Shown: positions 18,411-27,231, numbered from the stretch's first letter. The stretch: 64,000 nt of DNA from Veillonella agrestimuris (GCF_943193065.1 NZ_CALPCS010000002.1:1-64000), one strand, 5' to 3'. Notes: generated by a model not told the origin, from the sequence alone. Made by a program: numbers and translations.

Positions 18411-19175
18411 ATGGATATTAAAGACGCACGTCAACAAATTGACAGTATAGATTCGCAATTAGTGACATTATTTGAACAACGTTTATTACTTATTGAAGCT
18501 ATTGCTAAATATAAAGATGAGCATCATTTGCCTTTAATTGATGAAGCGCGAGATGAAGAAATCATTGCCAAACATAAAGAAAATTGCAGCCAAACACAAT
18601 GGGCTCCTTATATTGAATCTTACATGAAACAAGTAGTAGCTACTAGCAATGAGTTTTTAAAAGAACATATGCATAAGCACATTTTCCTCATCGGTATGCC
18701 TGGTGCAGGTAAGACGACAGTAGGGAAAATGTTGGCTAAAGAATTGGGCCGTGATTTCTACGATCTAGATCAAACTATACAAGATAAAGTGGGAAAATCG
18801 GTACAAAATATTTTTATTTACGATGGCAAAGATGCTTTCAGCGAATATGAATATGAAACGATTAAAGAGTTGATTCATAATAAGCCTTCTGTTATTGCTA
18901 CTGGTGGCGGCACGGTTACGTCTGAAAAAACTGTTAATCTTATGCGCAATAATGGTTTAGTTGTATTTGTTAATCGAGACGTAAATCATATTCTCGACGA
19001 TTTAGATTTAGAAATTCGCCCTCTCGTAAAAGAGAGTATTGAATATATCTTTAATGTGTATGAAGAGCGTTATCCACTCTATGAAGAGGTAGCTCATATC
19101 AAAATTGGTAATGAAGGTAGTATTACTGATGCTGTACAGGAAATTATAGAAGCTTTACCAAATACGGAGAAATAA
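18411..19175 (+). CDS. aroK: Chorismate mutase-shikimate kinase fusion
   Basis: A 254-residue protein joining two shikimate-pathway domains. Residues 1-88 form an AroQ-type chorismate mutase, with the expected active-site residues R7, R24, K35, D44 and R47. Residues 89-254 form a shikimate kinase, with P-loop GMPGAGKTT (95-103), the shikimate-binding DLD (118-120), the GGGT loop and RPLV near the lid. The kinase phosphorylates shikimate on the way to chorismate; the mutase turns chorismate into prephenate for Phe/Tyr. AAGGGGG precedes the ATG. recD2 overlaps its stop by one base. No other aromatic-pathway gene lies in the window. Confidence 0.92.
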   Translation: MDIKDARQQIDSIDSQLVTLFEQRLLLIEAIAKYKDEHHLPLIDEARDEEIIAKHKENCSQTQWAPYIESYMKQVVATSNEFLKEHMHKHIFLIGMPGAGKTTVGKMLAKELGRDFYDLDQTIQDKVGKSVQNIFIYDGKDAFSEYEYETIKELIHNKPSVIATGGGTVTSEKTVNLMRNNGLVVFVNRDVNHILDDLDLEIRPLVKESIEYIFNVYEERYPLYEEVAHIKIGNEGSITDAVQEIIEALPNTEK

Positions 19176-21328
19176 TGGAATCAATACGAGGATTTGTGTA
19201 TCGAATTATATATCAAAATACGCAGAATACGTATTGTGTATTTCTCTTGAAAGATTATAACGAAGAAACAATCCCTTGTACTGGTCGATTTGAAGCCCCA
19301 AAAGAAGGGGAAGACGTAGAAGTAAAAGGTCAATATGTAGAGCATAAAAAATATGGACACCAATTTGATGCCCATAGCATTGAAAAGCTTAAACCTGATA
19401 ATATGGGGGCTGCTAGGCTTTACTTATTAAATTTGGGTATTAAAGGTTTAGGGGAAAAGACGGTAGAAAAGATTTGCGATTATTTTGGCCTTCGCCTTCT
19501 CGACGTGTTGCGAGAAGAGAAGCCAGAAGAGATCAAAGATGTGCCGAATATTCGCAAAAGCGTGAAAGAAGAGTTATATAATACTCTTTTAGGTGAAGGA
19601 ATTTTAGCAGAACTGAACCAGTTTTTTGAGTCTCATCAAATTTCGTCGAAATGGTCTCGCCAAGTTTACAATTATTATGGGGCATCCTCTATTTCTGTCA
19701 TAGAAGACAATCCCTATGTATTGCTTCGTATCGTCCCTGATATGCTATTTAATACGGCTGATACATTGGCTTTACAATTAGGGGTGGATCCTCAAGATGA
19801 ACGTCGCTTAGAAGCTGGTATTAACTGGATTTTAGGGCTTTTAGACAATCAAGGACATACTTGTTTGCCTGTAGATATGCTCATTAGTCGGGCTTATGAT
19901 ATATTACAGATCAATCCGGACTTAGTAGCTGATTATATTGAAAATAACATCTCTCAAGGCCTGTTATATAGTACTTATTATGATGATATTCTCTATATTT
20001 ATCCTCCAGAATTATATGTAGCAGAATTAGAAGGCGTTCATTATGCACGGCACTTTTTAGGAGGAGCAGATCCAGTTGCTCTTGACATTCCTACATTTAT
20101 TGAAAGCTTTGAGGCGTCTAACCATATCCGATTAGGGGACGAGCAGAAAGAAGCCATTTCTCTATCCTTTTTTGAAAAGTTCTCCCTCATTACTGGGGGA
20201 CCAGGAACAGGGAAGACAACCATCATCAAAGCTTTGGTGAAAGGGTTTCAATTAGGTGGCTTAAATCGCATTGTCTTATGTGCTCCTACGGGCCGGGCTG
20301 CTAAACGATTAACAGAGGCTACAGAATTTGAAGCCACTACTATACATCGCTTATTGATGCCTGTTGTAGGCAGTGATTCTTATGATTTTACGAAAAATGA
20401 AGATGATCCTCTCGATATTGATGTTATCATTATTGATGAAGCTTCCATGTTAAATGTACGTCTTTTTTATTCTTTAATGGCAGCTATACCGAAAGAAGCG
20501 CATATTGTCATCGTTGGTGATGTGGATCAATTGCCGCCTATTGGTGCTGGATTTGTTTTAAAAGATCTACTCCATAGCGATATGGTACCTTATACGAGAT
20601 TGCAACATATATATCGGCAAAGTTCTGGGAATAGTATTGTGGATAGTGCTTATGCGATTAATAGCGGTAACATGCCTAATTTAGAATCGGTAAATGGAGA
20701 ATTTACTTTCATTCCCGTTAGTTCCTTAAATGACATGATGAAAGCTATTACCGATGTTTACGAACGAGAAGTTAACACCGTAGATGATGAGTTAGATATT
20801 CAAATCATTTCGCCTATGCGCCGAGGAAAAGCTGGGAGTATCAGCATATCTCAATATGTGCAGCAAGTGGTGAACCCTAGTAGTGCACATAAAGGAGAAG
20901 TGCGTGCCAATGGGATTACTTATCGCGTTGGTGATAAGGTGATCCAAATATTAAATAATTATGAATTAGAAATTTTTAATGGTGAAATTGGCATTATTTA
21001 TGCTATTACGAAGAGTGATATGTGCATTCGATTCGTTCACAAAGAAGTACGCCTATCTCTCGATGAAGTGCATATGATTATGCCTGCTTACGCCATTACA
21101 GTACATAAAAGCCAAGGTAGTGAATATGGGGTTGTCATTATCCCCTTTATTCCTATGTATGGAGGCATGTTGCAACGTAATTTATTATATACTGCTGTGA
21201 CACGGGCAAAACGAAAGGTGATCATTATTGGTACTAAAAGTTCTGTTGAAAGAGCGGTAGCTACTGTTAATGGAGAAGAACGATTTACATTGTTTAAAGA
21301 ACGTTTACAAGGAAAGTGTGATGGATAA
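19175..21328 (+). CDS. recD2: RecD2-type ATP-dependent DNA helicase
   Basis: A 717-residue superfamily 1B 5'-3' helicase of the RecD2 group, found in bacteria independently of RecBC and linked to replication-fork integrity and mismatch repair. It has an N-terminal OB-like domain, helix-hairpin-helix repeats (about 75-150), Walker A GGPGTGKTTI (about 341-350), Walker B DVIIIDEASM, and the C-terminal helicase motifs ITVHKSQGSEY and LLYTAVTRAKRKV. It overlaps the aroK stop upstream and the comF start downstream (ATAATGG), so the three are co-translated. Confidence 0.93.
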   Translation: MESIRGFVYRIIYQNTQNTYCVFLLKDYNEETIPCTGRFEAPKEGEDVEVKGQYVEHKKYGHQFDAHSIEKLKPDNMGAARLYLLNLGIKGLGEKTVEKICDYFGLRLLDVLREEKPEEIKDVPNIRKSVKEELYNTLLGEGILAELNQFFESHQISSKWSRQVYNYYGASSISVIEDNPYVLLRIVPDMLFNTADTLALQLGVDPQDERRLEAGINWILGLLDNQGHTCLPVDMLISRAYDILQINPDLVADYIENNISQGLLYSTYYDDILYIYPPELYVAELEGVHYARHFLGGADPVALDIPTFIESFEASNHIRLGDEQKEAISLSFFEKFSLITGGPGTGKTTIIKALVKGFQLGGLNRIVLCAPTGRAAKRLTEATEFEATTIHRLLMPVVGSDSYDFTKNEDDPLDIDVIIIDEASMLNVRLFYSLMAAIPKEAHIVIVGDVDQLPPIGAGFVLKDLLHSDMVPYTRLQHIYRQSSGNSIVDSAYAINSGNMPNLESVNGEFTFIPVSSLNDMMKAITDVYEREVNTVDDELDIQIISPMRRGKAGSISISQYVQQVVNPSSAHKGEVRANGITYRVGDKVIQILNNYELEIFNGEIGIIYAITKSDMCIRFVHKEVRLSLDEVHMIMPAYAITVHKSQGSEYGVVIIPFIPMYGGMLQRNLLYTAVTRAKRKVIIIGTKSSVERAVATVNGEERFTLFKERLQGKCDG

Positions 21329-21996
21329 TGGGTCTATTAGATTTTTTATTTCCTCCCATTTGTCCTCATTGTGGTACTCCTGTAGTGACACAAGGGGAAT
21401 GGTGTGAATCTTGTATTACTGATATTCTACATGTGAGACAAGTGCCAGAGAAGTTTTTACAATCCTTAGACTGTGTTTATATTCTTAGCGATTATCGCGG
21501 TGGTATGAAGTCAATTATATACGATGTAAAATTTAATGAAAAAAAGGAGCAGTCCAAAGGGACTGCTCCTTTTTTAGCATCGCACAACTTCTATATACAC
21601 CAATTTAAACCGCATTATATTATTCCTGTTCCGTCTAGCACAGAAAAGAAGAAAATTCGAGGTTATAACCAAGTCGATCTTTTCTTCAAAGATTGGGCTT
21701 TGTCCTTAGAAGGAGAGTATGGGAACGGCCAATATTATCGGTGGCTAGATTGTTTAGCTAAAATCGATACGAAAAAAGAAATGTGGGCCTTAAGTGGAAC
21801 AGAACGATTAGAAACGGTGAAACATGCCTTTACTTGGCAAGATGATTATAAAGATATAGATTTTACTGATACAAGAATTTTATTAGTAGATGATATCTAT
21901 ACGACTGGAGCCACATTAGAAGCGGCTAGCCGTGTGCTAGCGACTCGGTCACCTCTTAGAATTGAAGGGCTCACATTGACGAGTGGTAGTTTTTAG
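21328..21996 (+). CDS. comF: ComF family amidophosphoribosyltransferase-like protein
   Basis: A 222-residue ComF/GntX family protein, associated in competent bacteria with handling single-stranded DNA during uptake. The N-terminal zinc motif has CPHC and CESC pairs (about 12-32); the C-terminal PRPP-binding loop is ILLVDDIYTTGAT (about 190-202). Upstream is a RecD2 helicase, a functional fit with DNA processing. A perfect terminator-like hairpin lies inside the coding region (21546-21575). The gene is convergent with the HD-GYP gene, and their stop codons overlap by 3 nt. No other competence gene is in the window. Confidence 0.88.
   Translation: MGLLDFLFPPICPHCGTPVVTQGEWCESCITDILHVRQVPEKFLQSLDCVYILSDYRGGMKSIIYDVKFNEKKEQSKGTAPFLASHNFYIHQFKPHYIIPVPSSTEKKKIRGYNQVDLFFKDWALSLEGEYGNGQYYRWLDCLAKIDTKKEMWALSGTERLETVKHAFTWQDDYKDIDFTDTRILLVDDIYTTGATLEAASRVLATRSPLRIEGLTLTSGSF
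21546..21575. terminator. Bidirectional intrinsic terminator inside comF
   Basis: GGAGCAGTCC (21546-21555), loop AAAG and GGACTGCTCC (21560-21569) form a perfect 10-bp GC-rich stem, flanked by six A on the left and six T on the right. It has terminator form on both strands. On the - strand it is the first terminator downstream of the HD-GYP gene. In comF it encodes part of KKEQSKGTAPF. Confidence 0.75.
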
Positions 21997-22595
21997 CCTA
22001 ACACTTCTATAAATGCTTTTACAACCGATGGATCAAAGAGGGAACCGGAGGCACTGAATAATTCTTCTTTGGCTTTCGCTTTTGTTTTCGCCCAAAATTC
22101 CGTAGATGGATTGACAGTAGAGTCATAGTAATCAGCAACGGCAATAATGCGCGCTCCGAGAGGGATATTAGCCCCTCGTAAGTGTTTTGGATAGCCAGAT
22201 CCATCCCATTTTTCATGATGATAGCGGATATATGGTAAAATTTGTTGGCAACATGGATAGTTTTCAATCATGTTGGCACCGCTAGCAGGGTGTTGTTTAT
22301 ATTTGGACATTTCTTGTTTATTAAGATATGGTGCTTTTTGAATCAGTGAATTAGGCACCATTAATAATCCTACATCATGTAATAAAGCGGCATGACGAAT
22401 TTGTTCAATTTCATTTAATGGTAAACCCATTTTTGCAGCAATACTGACTGCGTAATTTGAGACTTGAATAGAATGTGTATATAAATGATAACTTTTCATC
22501 TGAATCATTTGTAATAGCTGAGCGCTTATGGCTTCTAAACTATCCTTCTCTAATTCATACAGTCCCGATGGCTGCATTAATGATAACATAAACAT
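21993..22595 (-). CDS. HD-GYP domain phosphohydrolase
   Basis: A 200-residue cytosolic protein with an HD-GYP domain, the type that hydrolyses cyclic di-GMP. Visible motifs are the HD pair in AALLHDVGLLMVP, the distal histidines in YIRYHHEKWDGSGYP (the GYP signature), and AVADYYDST. The N-terminal 30 residues are not a recognisable sensory domain. It is one of only three - strand protein genes here. No GGDEF cyclase is in the window, so its pathway partner is unknown; activity on c-di-GMP is inferred from motifs. Confidence 0.82.
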   Translation of the reverse strand: MFMLSLMQPSGLYELEKDSLEAISAQLLQMIQMKSYHLYTHSIQVSNYAVSIAAKMGLPLNEIEQIRHAALLHDVGLLMVPNSLIQKAPYLNKQEMSKYKQHPASGANMIENYPCCQQILPYIRYHHEKWDGSGYPKHLRGANIPLGARIIAVADYYDSTVNPSTEFWAKTKAKAKEELFSASGSLFDPSVVKAFIEVLG

Positions 22596-23028
22596 AATAT
22601 ACCCCTTTAATTACTAGACAATTAGACAGTATACATATTCTCCCAAAAGATGTATACATCGTACAGTTTTTAGGTCGATCTTCTATAACAGTATTCGTAT
22701 TATACAACATTTTTTTTGATTTGTGTATGAAGTAGATAAGTAATTTAAAATTAGTATTCACATTTTGCATAAGAAAAAAGATTGACAAAAATAGAATGCC
22801 TTAACGGTGTGGATCATATGTTGCGATATAATAAATGATATTTATTTATTAAGAAAATCTTATAAATCCTATTCCTATTTTCTATACATGAAAATAAGGG
22901 GTTGAAATTTTCATTCTCATAGATCTGATAATAGAGGAAATATATGTTTGCTTTCTTGCTTTCTTTATATATAATAAGATATGTATATTTGATAGACATT
23001 TCTTAGCTATATATTCTATAATTAAAGA
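22596..23028. other. AT-rich intergenic region without a supported gene
   Basis: These 433 nt between the divergent HD-GYP gene and the RNA gene are very AT-rich. All open frames are short and lack ribosome sites. On the - strand a TATAAT (complement of 22699-22704) about 100 nt before the HD-GYP start is a possible -10, without a convincing -35. Confidence 0.55.
22993..23022 (+). promoter_or_regulatory. Sigma-A promoter of the structured RNA
   Basis: TAGACA (22993-22998) and a consensus TATAAT (23017-23022) are 18 nt apart. The predicted start, about 7 nt beyond, falls on the first paired base of the RNA at 23029. Confidence 0.65.
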
Positions 23029-23257
23029 ATACGGGTCTGTGGTTGCAAGTCGAGGCCAGTCGCAGGCAAAACGATCCACATAAGCAGTTTAAGAAACTGT
23101 GAGCATGGTGCGGCTTAGATATAAGTCCTGCCGGTAAACCGAGAGAAGTAGTAGTGGGGAGCCACAGGCTTAGGAGCGAACCTTCCAGCAGGCGAGTGTG
23201 GGGGCAAAGACCAGGTCAGCCGTATACAGGCACATGAGGCTTTCTCATGTGCTTTTT
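23029..23257 (+). ncRNA. Stand-alone structured non-coding RNA, unidentified (possibly raiA-type)
   Basis: A roughly 229-nt, locally GC-richer island in AT-rich surroundings, with its own promoter and terminator and no open frame. The ends pair: ATACGG (23029-23034) with CCGTAT (23220-23225), extended by CTG/CAG and TGGT/ACCA with bulges. Local hairpins include CAGTTT/AAACTG (23085-23090/23094-23099), GGCTTA/TAAGTC (23112-23117/23122-23127) and GTGG/CCAC (23154-23157/23162-23165). I do not see the hallmarks of RNase P RNA, tmRNA, SRP RNA, T-box or a B12 riboswitch. Size, compact multi-helix form and a nearby hpf/raiA gene make the raiA RNA class my best guess, but this is weak. A 6S-type RNA is less likely because the fold is not a long rod. 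Confidence 0.7.
23230..23257 (+). terminator. Terminator of the structured RNA
   Basis: GCACATGAG (23230-23238), loop GCTTT and CTCATGTGC (23244-23252) form a perfect 9-bp stem followed by TTTTT. Confidence 0.88.
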
Positions 23258-23414
23258 GTATGCCATTTATTCATAGCTATATAAAAATGATAGTTATATA
23301 TAAAAAAACAGGCAAATTGTTTTATACACAAATAGAATATTTATACAGTCAATGCATAAAAGATGAAATCAAAAGGCGTTAATAATGCATTTTTTAAAAA
23401 TATATATAAAATTA

Positions 23415-23443
23415 TTGACATAAATATTCGGTTATTATATACT
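23415..23443 (+). promoter_or_regulatory. Consensus sigma-A promoter of the amino-acid ABC operon
   Basis: TTGACA (23415-23420) and TATACT (23438-23443) are exactly 17 nt apart. The leader would be about 35 nt, so the transporter is transcribed separately from the RNA gene upstream. Confidence 0.85.
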
Positions 23444-23485
23444 ATGACTATAACGTAAGATAGTTTGTAAAGTGAGGGAATACTT

Positions 23486-24292
23486 ATGAAAAAAAATAAA
23501 GTAAAAAAACTGATTTTAAGTAGTTTCATGCTAGCTATGGCAGGCTTTTTTATTGCTGGCTGTGGTTCTGACGGTGCTAACAAAAGCAATAGTATTGTAG
23601 TAGGTACAAATGCTACCTTTGTACCATTTGAATTTAAAGATGAAAAAACAAGTGACTACACTGGTTTTGATATTGAGTTGATTCGGGCTATTGGTAAACG
23701 ACTCAATAAAAATGTAGAACTTAAAAATGTAGCCTTTGATGCTTTAATTCCAGCATTGAATACACGTGATATTGATGTAGCTGCTTCTGGCATGACGATT
23801 ACCGCACAGAGAAGTGAAAAAGTATTATTTTCATCTCCTTATTATGAAAATGCATTAGCTGTAGTCTATAAAGGTGATGTAAATATCAATAGTTTAGAGG
23901 ATTTAGTAGGTAAAAAAATCGCTGCTCAAATGGGGACTACAGGAGCTGATTTAGCTCATAAAATTGAAGGTACTACAGTAACAGAATTTGACCATAGTAA
24001 TGAAGCTTTGTTAGAATTACAAAATGGTGGTGTAGATGCTACTGTTATCGATTTACCAGTAGCGCAGTATTATAGTACACAACACCCTGATGAATCTATC
24101 AAATTGTTTGAGTACCCTAATACAAAAGAATACTTAGGGTTAGCTTTGAATAAGGATAACAAAGAATTGCAAGAAGCTATCAATAAAGCGATTGCTGATA
24201 TGAAGGCTGATGGCGAATTCAATGAGTTATATAAAAAGTGGTTTAATGTAGATGCTCCTGCAGATATGCCGGTAGTATTAGAATTTAAATAA
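23486..24292 (+). CDS. Polar amino-acid ABC transporter, substrate-binding lipoprotein
   Basis: A 268-residue extracytoplasmic binding protein of family 3 (glutamine/arginine/histidine type). It has a signal peptide with lipobox FIAGC, so it should be lipidated and anchored. The mature part shows the signature GFDIELIRAIGKRL and AASGMTITAQRSEKVLFSSPYYENAL, then the second-lobe motif VGKKIAAQMGTTGADLA. GTGAGGG precedes the ATG. It is the first gene of a complete three-gene importer (binding protein, permease, ATPase) behind a consensus promoter. The amino acid carried cannot be named from sequence alone. Confidence 0.93.
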   Translation: MKKNKVKKLILSSFMLAMAGFFIAGCGSDGANKSNSIVVGTNATFVPFEFKDEKTSDYTGFDIELIRAIGKRLNKNVELKNVAFDALIPALNTRDIDVAASGMTITAQRSEKVLFSSPYYENALAVVYKGDVNINSLEDLVGKKIAAQMGTTGADLAHKIEGTTVTEFDHSNEALLELQNGGVDATVIDLPVAQYYSTQHPDESIKLFEYPNTKEYLGLALNKDNKELQEAINKAIADMKADGEFNELYKKWFNVDAPADMPVVLEFK

Positions 24293-24304
24293 TAGGAGTC
24301 ATGA

Positions 24305-24955
24305 ATGGATTGGAATGTTATCATTAATAACTTACCTTTGTTATTACAAGGGGCGTTAGTGACAATTGAAATTACAGCCATGTCTGTAGGTTGTGGTTTT
24401 CTTATTGGGTTATTAGTAGCCTTAGCTGGTTTATCTCGGTTTATGGTGGTTCGATTATTGGCGAAATGCTACGTAGATATTATTCGTGGTACACCTTTAT
24501 TGGTGCAAATTTTCTTAATTTATTTCGCCTTACCAATGATAACAGGTCAACGTATTGATCCATTTATTGCTGCTGTTACTGCTTGTAGTATTAACTCTGG
24601 TGCTTACGTATCTGAGATTTTCCGTGCTGGTATCCAATCTATTGATAAAGGACAAATGGAAGCAGGTCGCTCTCTCGGGTTGTCATGGGCCCAAACTATG
24701 CGATATATCATTATGCCGCAAGCTTTCAGAGCTATTATTCCACCATTGGGCAATGAGTTTATTGCTATGTTGAAAGATTCTTCTCTTGTATCTGTTATCG
24801 GATTTGAAGAGTTGACTCGTCGTGGTCAGTTGATCATTGCTAAAACTTACTCATCCTTTGAAATTTGGGGAACTGTAGCAGTTATTTACTTAATTATGAC
24901 TGTTACTATCTCTCAATTGGTTGGTTATTTGGAAAGGAAAAATAGCGTAAAATGA
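24305..24955 (+). CDS. Amino-acid ABC transporter permease
   Basis: A 216-residue inner-membrane permease of the His/Glu/Gln/Arg family, with about five hydrophobic segments. The cytoplasmic EAA loop is clear ([22 protein letters not shown]), as is the N-terminal family segment [22 protein letters not shown] precedes the ATG. It probably works as a homodimer, because only one permease gene is present. Its end overlaps the ATPase start by 4 nt (ATGA), giving translational coupling. Confidence 0.93.
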   Translation: MDWNVIINNLPLLLQGALVTIEITAMSVGCGFLIGLLVALAGLSRFMVVRLLAKCYVDIIRGTPLLVQIFLIYFALPMITGQRIDPFIAAVTACSINSGAYVSEIFRAGIQSIDKGQMEAGRSLGLSWAQTMRYIIMPQAFRAIIPPLGNEFIAMLKDSSLVSVIGFEELTRRGQLIIAKTYSSFEIWGTVAVIYLIMTVTISQLVGYLERKNSVK

Positions 24956-25671
24956 TTATTTTAGATAAGGTGCGTAAATCCTTTGGTAAAAACGAAGTAC
25001 TAAAAGGCATTGATCTTCATATTGCAAAAGGGGAAGTTGTAGTTATTATTGGCCCTTCTGGTTCTGGCAAGAGTACGGTGTTACGAACTATGAACTATTT
25101 AGAAGAACCTAGTAGTGGAAAAGTTATTGTAGATAGCATGGATTTAGCGGATAAAAACAATTTGAACGAAGTCCGCAAAGAAGTGGGGATGGTATTCCAA
25201 AACTTCAATTTATTTCCTCATATGACGGTGCTTGATAATTTAACATTGGCACAAACAAAAGTGAGAAAAACACCGAAACAAGAAGCTGAAAATATAGCTC
25301 TTGCATTGTTAGAACGAGTTGGGCTAGCAGATAAAGCAAAAGCGTATCCAAATTCCTTGTCTGGTGGTCAAAAACAGCGTGTTGCTATTGCTAGAGCATT
25401 AGCGATGAAACCAAAAGTCATGCTGTTTGATGAACCTACATCTGCTTTGGACCCTGAAATGGTGCGGGAAGTTTTAGATGTTATGAAATCTCTTGCTGAA
25501 GAGGGAATGACGATGGTCATTGTGACTCATGAAATGGGTTTTGCCAAAGAAGTGGCTGATAGAGTTCTCTTCGTAGATGGTGGTTTAATCTTAGAAGATG
25601 GAACACCACAAGAGATATTCGATACGCCTACTAATGAGCGAACAAAGAGTTTTCTCTCCAAAATTCTATAA
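24952..25671 (+). CDS. Amino-acid ABC transporter ATP-binding protein
   Basis: A 239-residue ATPase of the GlnQ/ArtP type that powers the importer encoded just upstream. Walker A is GPSGSGKST (about 34-42), the Q-loop is [12 protein letters not shown], the ABC signature is [15 protein letters not shown] and Walker B is [14 protein letters not shown], followed by the H-loop VTHEMGFA. The ATG overlaps the permease stop. A terminator follows 17 nt after the stop codon, closing the operon. Confidence 0.94.
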   Translation: MIILDKVRKSFGKNEVLKGIDLHIAKGEVVVIIGPSGSGKSTVLRTMNYLEEPSSGKVIVDSMDLADKNNLNEVRKEVGMVFQNFNLFPHMTVLDNLTLAQTKVRKTPKQEAENIALALLERVGLADKAKAYPNSLSGGQKQRVAIARALAMKPKVMLFDEPTSALDPEMVREVLDVMKSLAEEGMTMVIVTHEMGFAKEVADRVLFVDGGLILEDGTPQEIFDTPTNERTKSFLSKIL

Positions 25672-25687
25672 TCCAAAATAAGAATAC

Positions 25688-25735
25688 AGTAGTTCTTTGT
25701 GACGATTTTCTAATCTTCATAGAGGACTACTTTTT
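25688..25735 (+). terminator. Terminator of the amino-acid ABC operon
   Basis: AGTAGTTCTTTGTG (25688-25701) pairs with CATAGAGGACTACT (25718-25731) over 14 bp including G-T wobbles, followed by TTTTT. Confidence 0.75.
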
Positions 25736-26078
25736 ATTATAAATATAGGATTATGCATTTCTTAGATATCAAATAATATGATAAATAAAAATTAAAATTT
25801 ACAATAAATCTATAACTAAAGTGGTTAGTTTAAGTAGGTACATCATGTTTTACAGATTAATGATATAAATATTTGTGATATCAACGTGGTTTATGCATAC
25901 ACGATTATGCATAATAATTTTTAATACGAATATGGTTTATTAATATAGAAGGCCCTTAATTATGAGAAAAAGATATAGGATTGAAATGAATGAATAAATA
26001 TCTGAATTTCTTCTGATGTATAGTTGATACTGACAAAAAGTTATATATGTATAATCATTAAAAGGAAATTATTATTAT
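25736..26078. other. AT-rich intergenic region upstream of the cold-shock gene
   Basis: There is no supported gene here. The octamer TTATGCAT occurs at 25751-25758, 25891-25898 and 25905-25912, the last as the perfect palindrome TTATGCATAA, and once more just downstream in the csp promoter. It may be a regulatory region. Confidence 0.5.
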
Positions 26079-26107
26079 TTGATATTTTATGCATAGTGTG
26101 CTATGAT
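26079..26107 (+). promoter_or_regulatory. Sigma-A promoter of the cold-shock gene
   Basis: TTGATA (26079-26084) and TATGAT (26102-26107) are 17 nt apart, with an extended -10 TGC. A TTATGCAT octamer (26087-26094) occupies the spacer. The leader would be about 48 nt. Confidence 0.75.
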
Positions 26108-26161
26108 ACAAGTGTAGTGCAAGACAGTTAAGACATATAGATATTTTAGGAGGATGTTACC

Positions 26162-26359
26162 ATGTTGGGTAAAGTAAAATGGTTCAGCGCAGAAAAAGGC
26201 TATGGATTTATTGAAAGAGAAGATAGCAGCGATGTATTCGTACATTATTCTGCGATTCAAGATGAAGGATTCAAATCCTTGAGCGAAGGCCAAAATGTTC
26301 AATTTGATATCGTTGATGGCAATCGTGGTCCGCAAGCGGCTAACGTTGTGAAAGCCTAA
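26162..26359 (+). CDS. Cold shock domain protein
   Basis: A 65-residue single cold-shock domain, an RNA/ssDNA chaperone of the CspA family. The RNP motifs are visible: KGYGFIE (RNP1) and VFVHYSAI (RNP2). AGGAGG lies 7-8 nt before the ATG. It is monocistronic, with a strong extended -10 promoter and its own terminator, as expected for an abundant protein. Which paralogue it is (CspA, B, C or D) cannot be decided. Confidence 0.95.
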   Translation: MLGKVKWFSAEKGYGFIEREDSSDVFVHYSAIQDEGFKSLSEGQNVQFDIVDGNRGPQAANVVKA

Positions 26360-26407
26360 TACGAAATCGACACGTATAGGAATACCAATTTTATATAGTC
26401 ATATACA

Positions 26408-26456
26408 CTCACGTCGGATGTAAGTTGAGAAAATTTATATCCGATGTGAGTTTTTT
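26408..26456 (+). terminator. Terminator of the cold-shock gene
   Basis: CTCACgTCGGAT (26408-26419) pairs with ATCCGAtGTGAG (26439-26450) with one mismatch, followed by TTTTTT. Confidence 0.88.
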
Positions 26457-26605
26457 GTTTCCTTATTAATCTGTTAAAATATTTTTATAAATTTATATAA
26501 TATAAAAGCAGGAGTTTTTCTGAAGTTGGTAGAAATATTTAAATAACACAATGATATATCTATAGGGATATATTGTTTGTGGATTGTTAGAAAGGATGTT
26601 GACAT

Positions 26606-27139
26606 ATGAAGGTACAAGTCAGAGGTAAAAACATTGAAGTAACAGCTGCTCTTAGAGCTTATGTAGAAAAACGATTGAGCAAATTGACTCGTTACTTTGA
26701 TGATGAGTTAGATGCACAAGCAGTACTATCTGTGGCAAAAGAAAAAGCAACTGTTGAGTTAACTTGTTTTGTCGATAAGATTGTATTACGTGGTGTGGAA
26801 ACTAACGATGATATGTACGCTGCCATCGATCTCGTTGTTGATAAAATTGTACGTCAGATTCACAAACATAAAACTCGTTTGGCAAAACGTTTTAAACGAC
26901 AAGAAGTGTTCCGCCCCGATGTGGCTACATTAGATATACCTGTAGAAGAAGAACAAATAGAAGTGGTTAAACGGAAACATTTTGTTGTTCGTCCTATGGA
27001 TGTAGAAGAAGCTATTTTGCAAATGAACTTGATTGGGCATGACTTCTTTATGTTCTTTAATGCAGAAACAGAAACAATGAATGTTGTATATCGTAGACAT
27101 GATGGATTCTATGGTTTGATCGAACCAGAACTTCAGTAG
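26606..27139 (+). CDS. hpf: Ribosome hibernation promoting factor, long form
   Basis: Long HPF (RaiA/YfiA family) binds the 30S decoding region and dimerises 70S ribosomes into inactive 100S particles in stationary phase. It has 177 residues: the N-terminal RaiA-like domain (MKVQVRGKNIEVTAALRAYVEKRL) and the C-terminal dimerisation domain (VVRPMDVEEAILQMNLIGHDFFMFFNAET). GAAAGGA precedes the ATG. The promoter is not clear; a TATAAT at 26496-26501 is a candidate. Its terminator also carries the secA promoter. hpf directly before secA is the normal Firmicutes order. Confidence 0.95.
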   Translation: MKVQVRGKNIEVTAALRAYVEKRLSKLTRYFDDELDAQAVLSVAKEKATVELTCFVDKIVLRGVETNDDMYAAIDLVVDKIVRQIHKHKTRLAKRFKRQEVFRPDVATLDIPVEEEQIEVVKRKHFVVRPMDVEEAILQMNLIGHDFFMFFNAETETMNVVYRRHDGFYGLIEPELQ

Positions 27140-27231
27140 TTAACATTCGTGAACGAATCAGTCTTTTAGGTACGAAACTATATAGAGAAATAATCGATGG
27201 TATATTGAAAATAAATCGATAAAATTGTTGT

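Noticed and set aside
23029..23257. Reading the structured RNA as a cobalamin, T-box or lysine riboswitch, RNase P RNA, SRP RNA or tmRNA
   Set aside because: I could not find the conserved core motifs of any of these, and the downstream transporter has its own consensus promoter after the RNA terminator.
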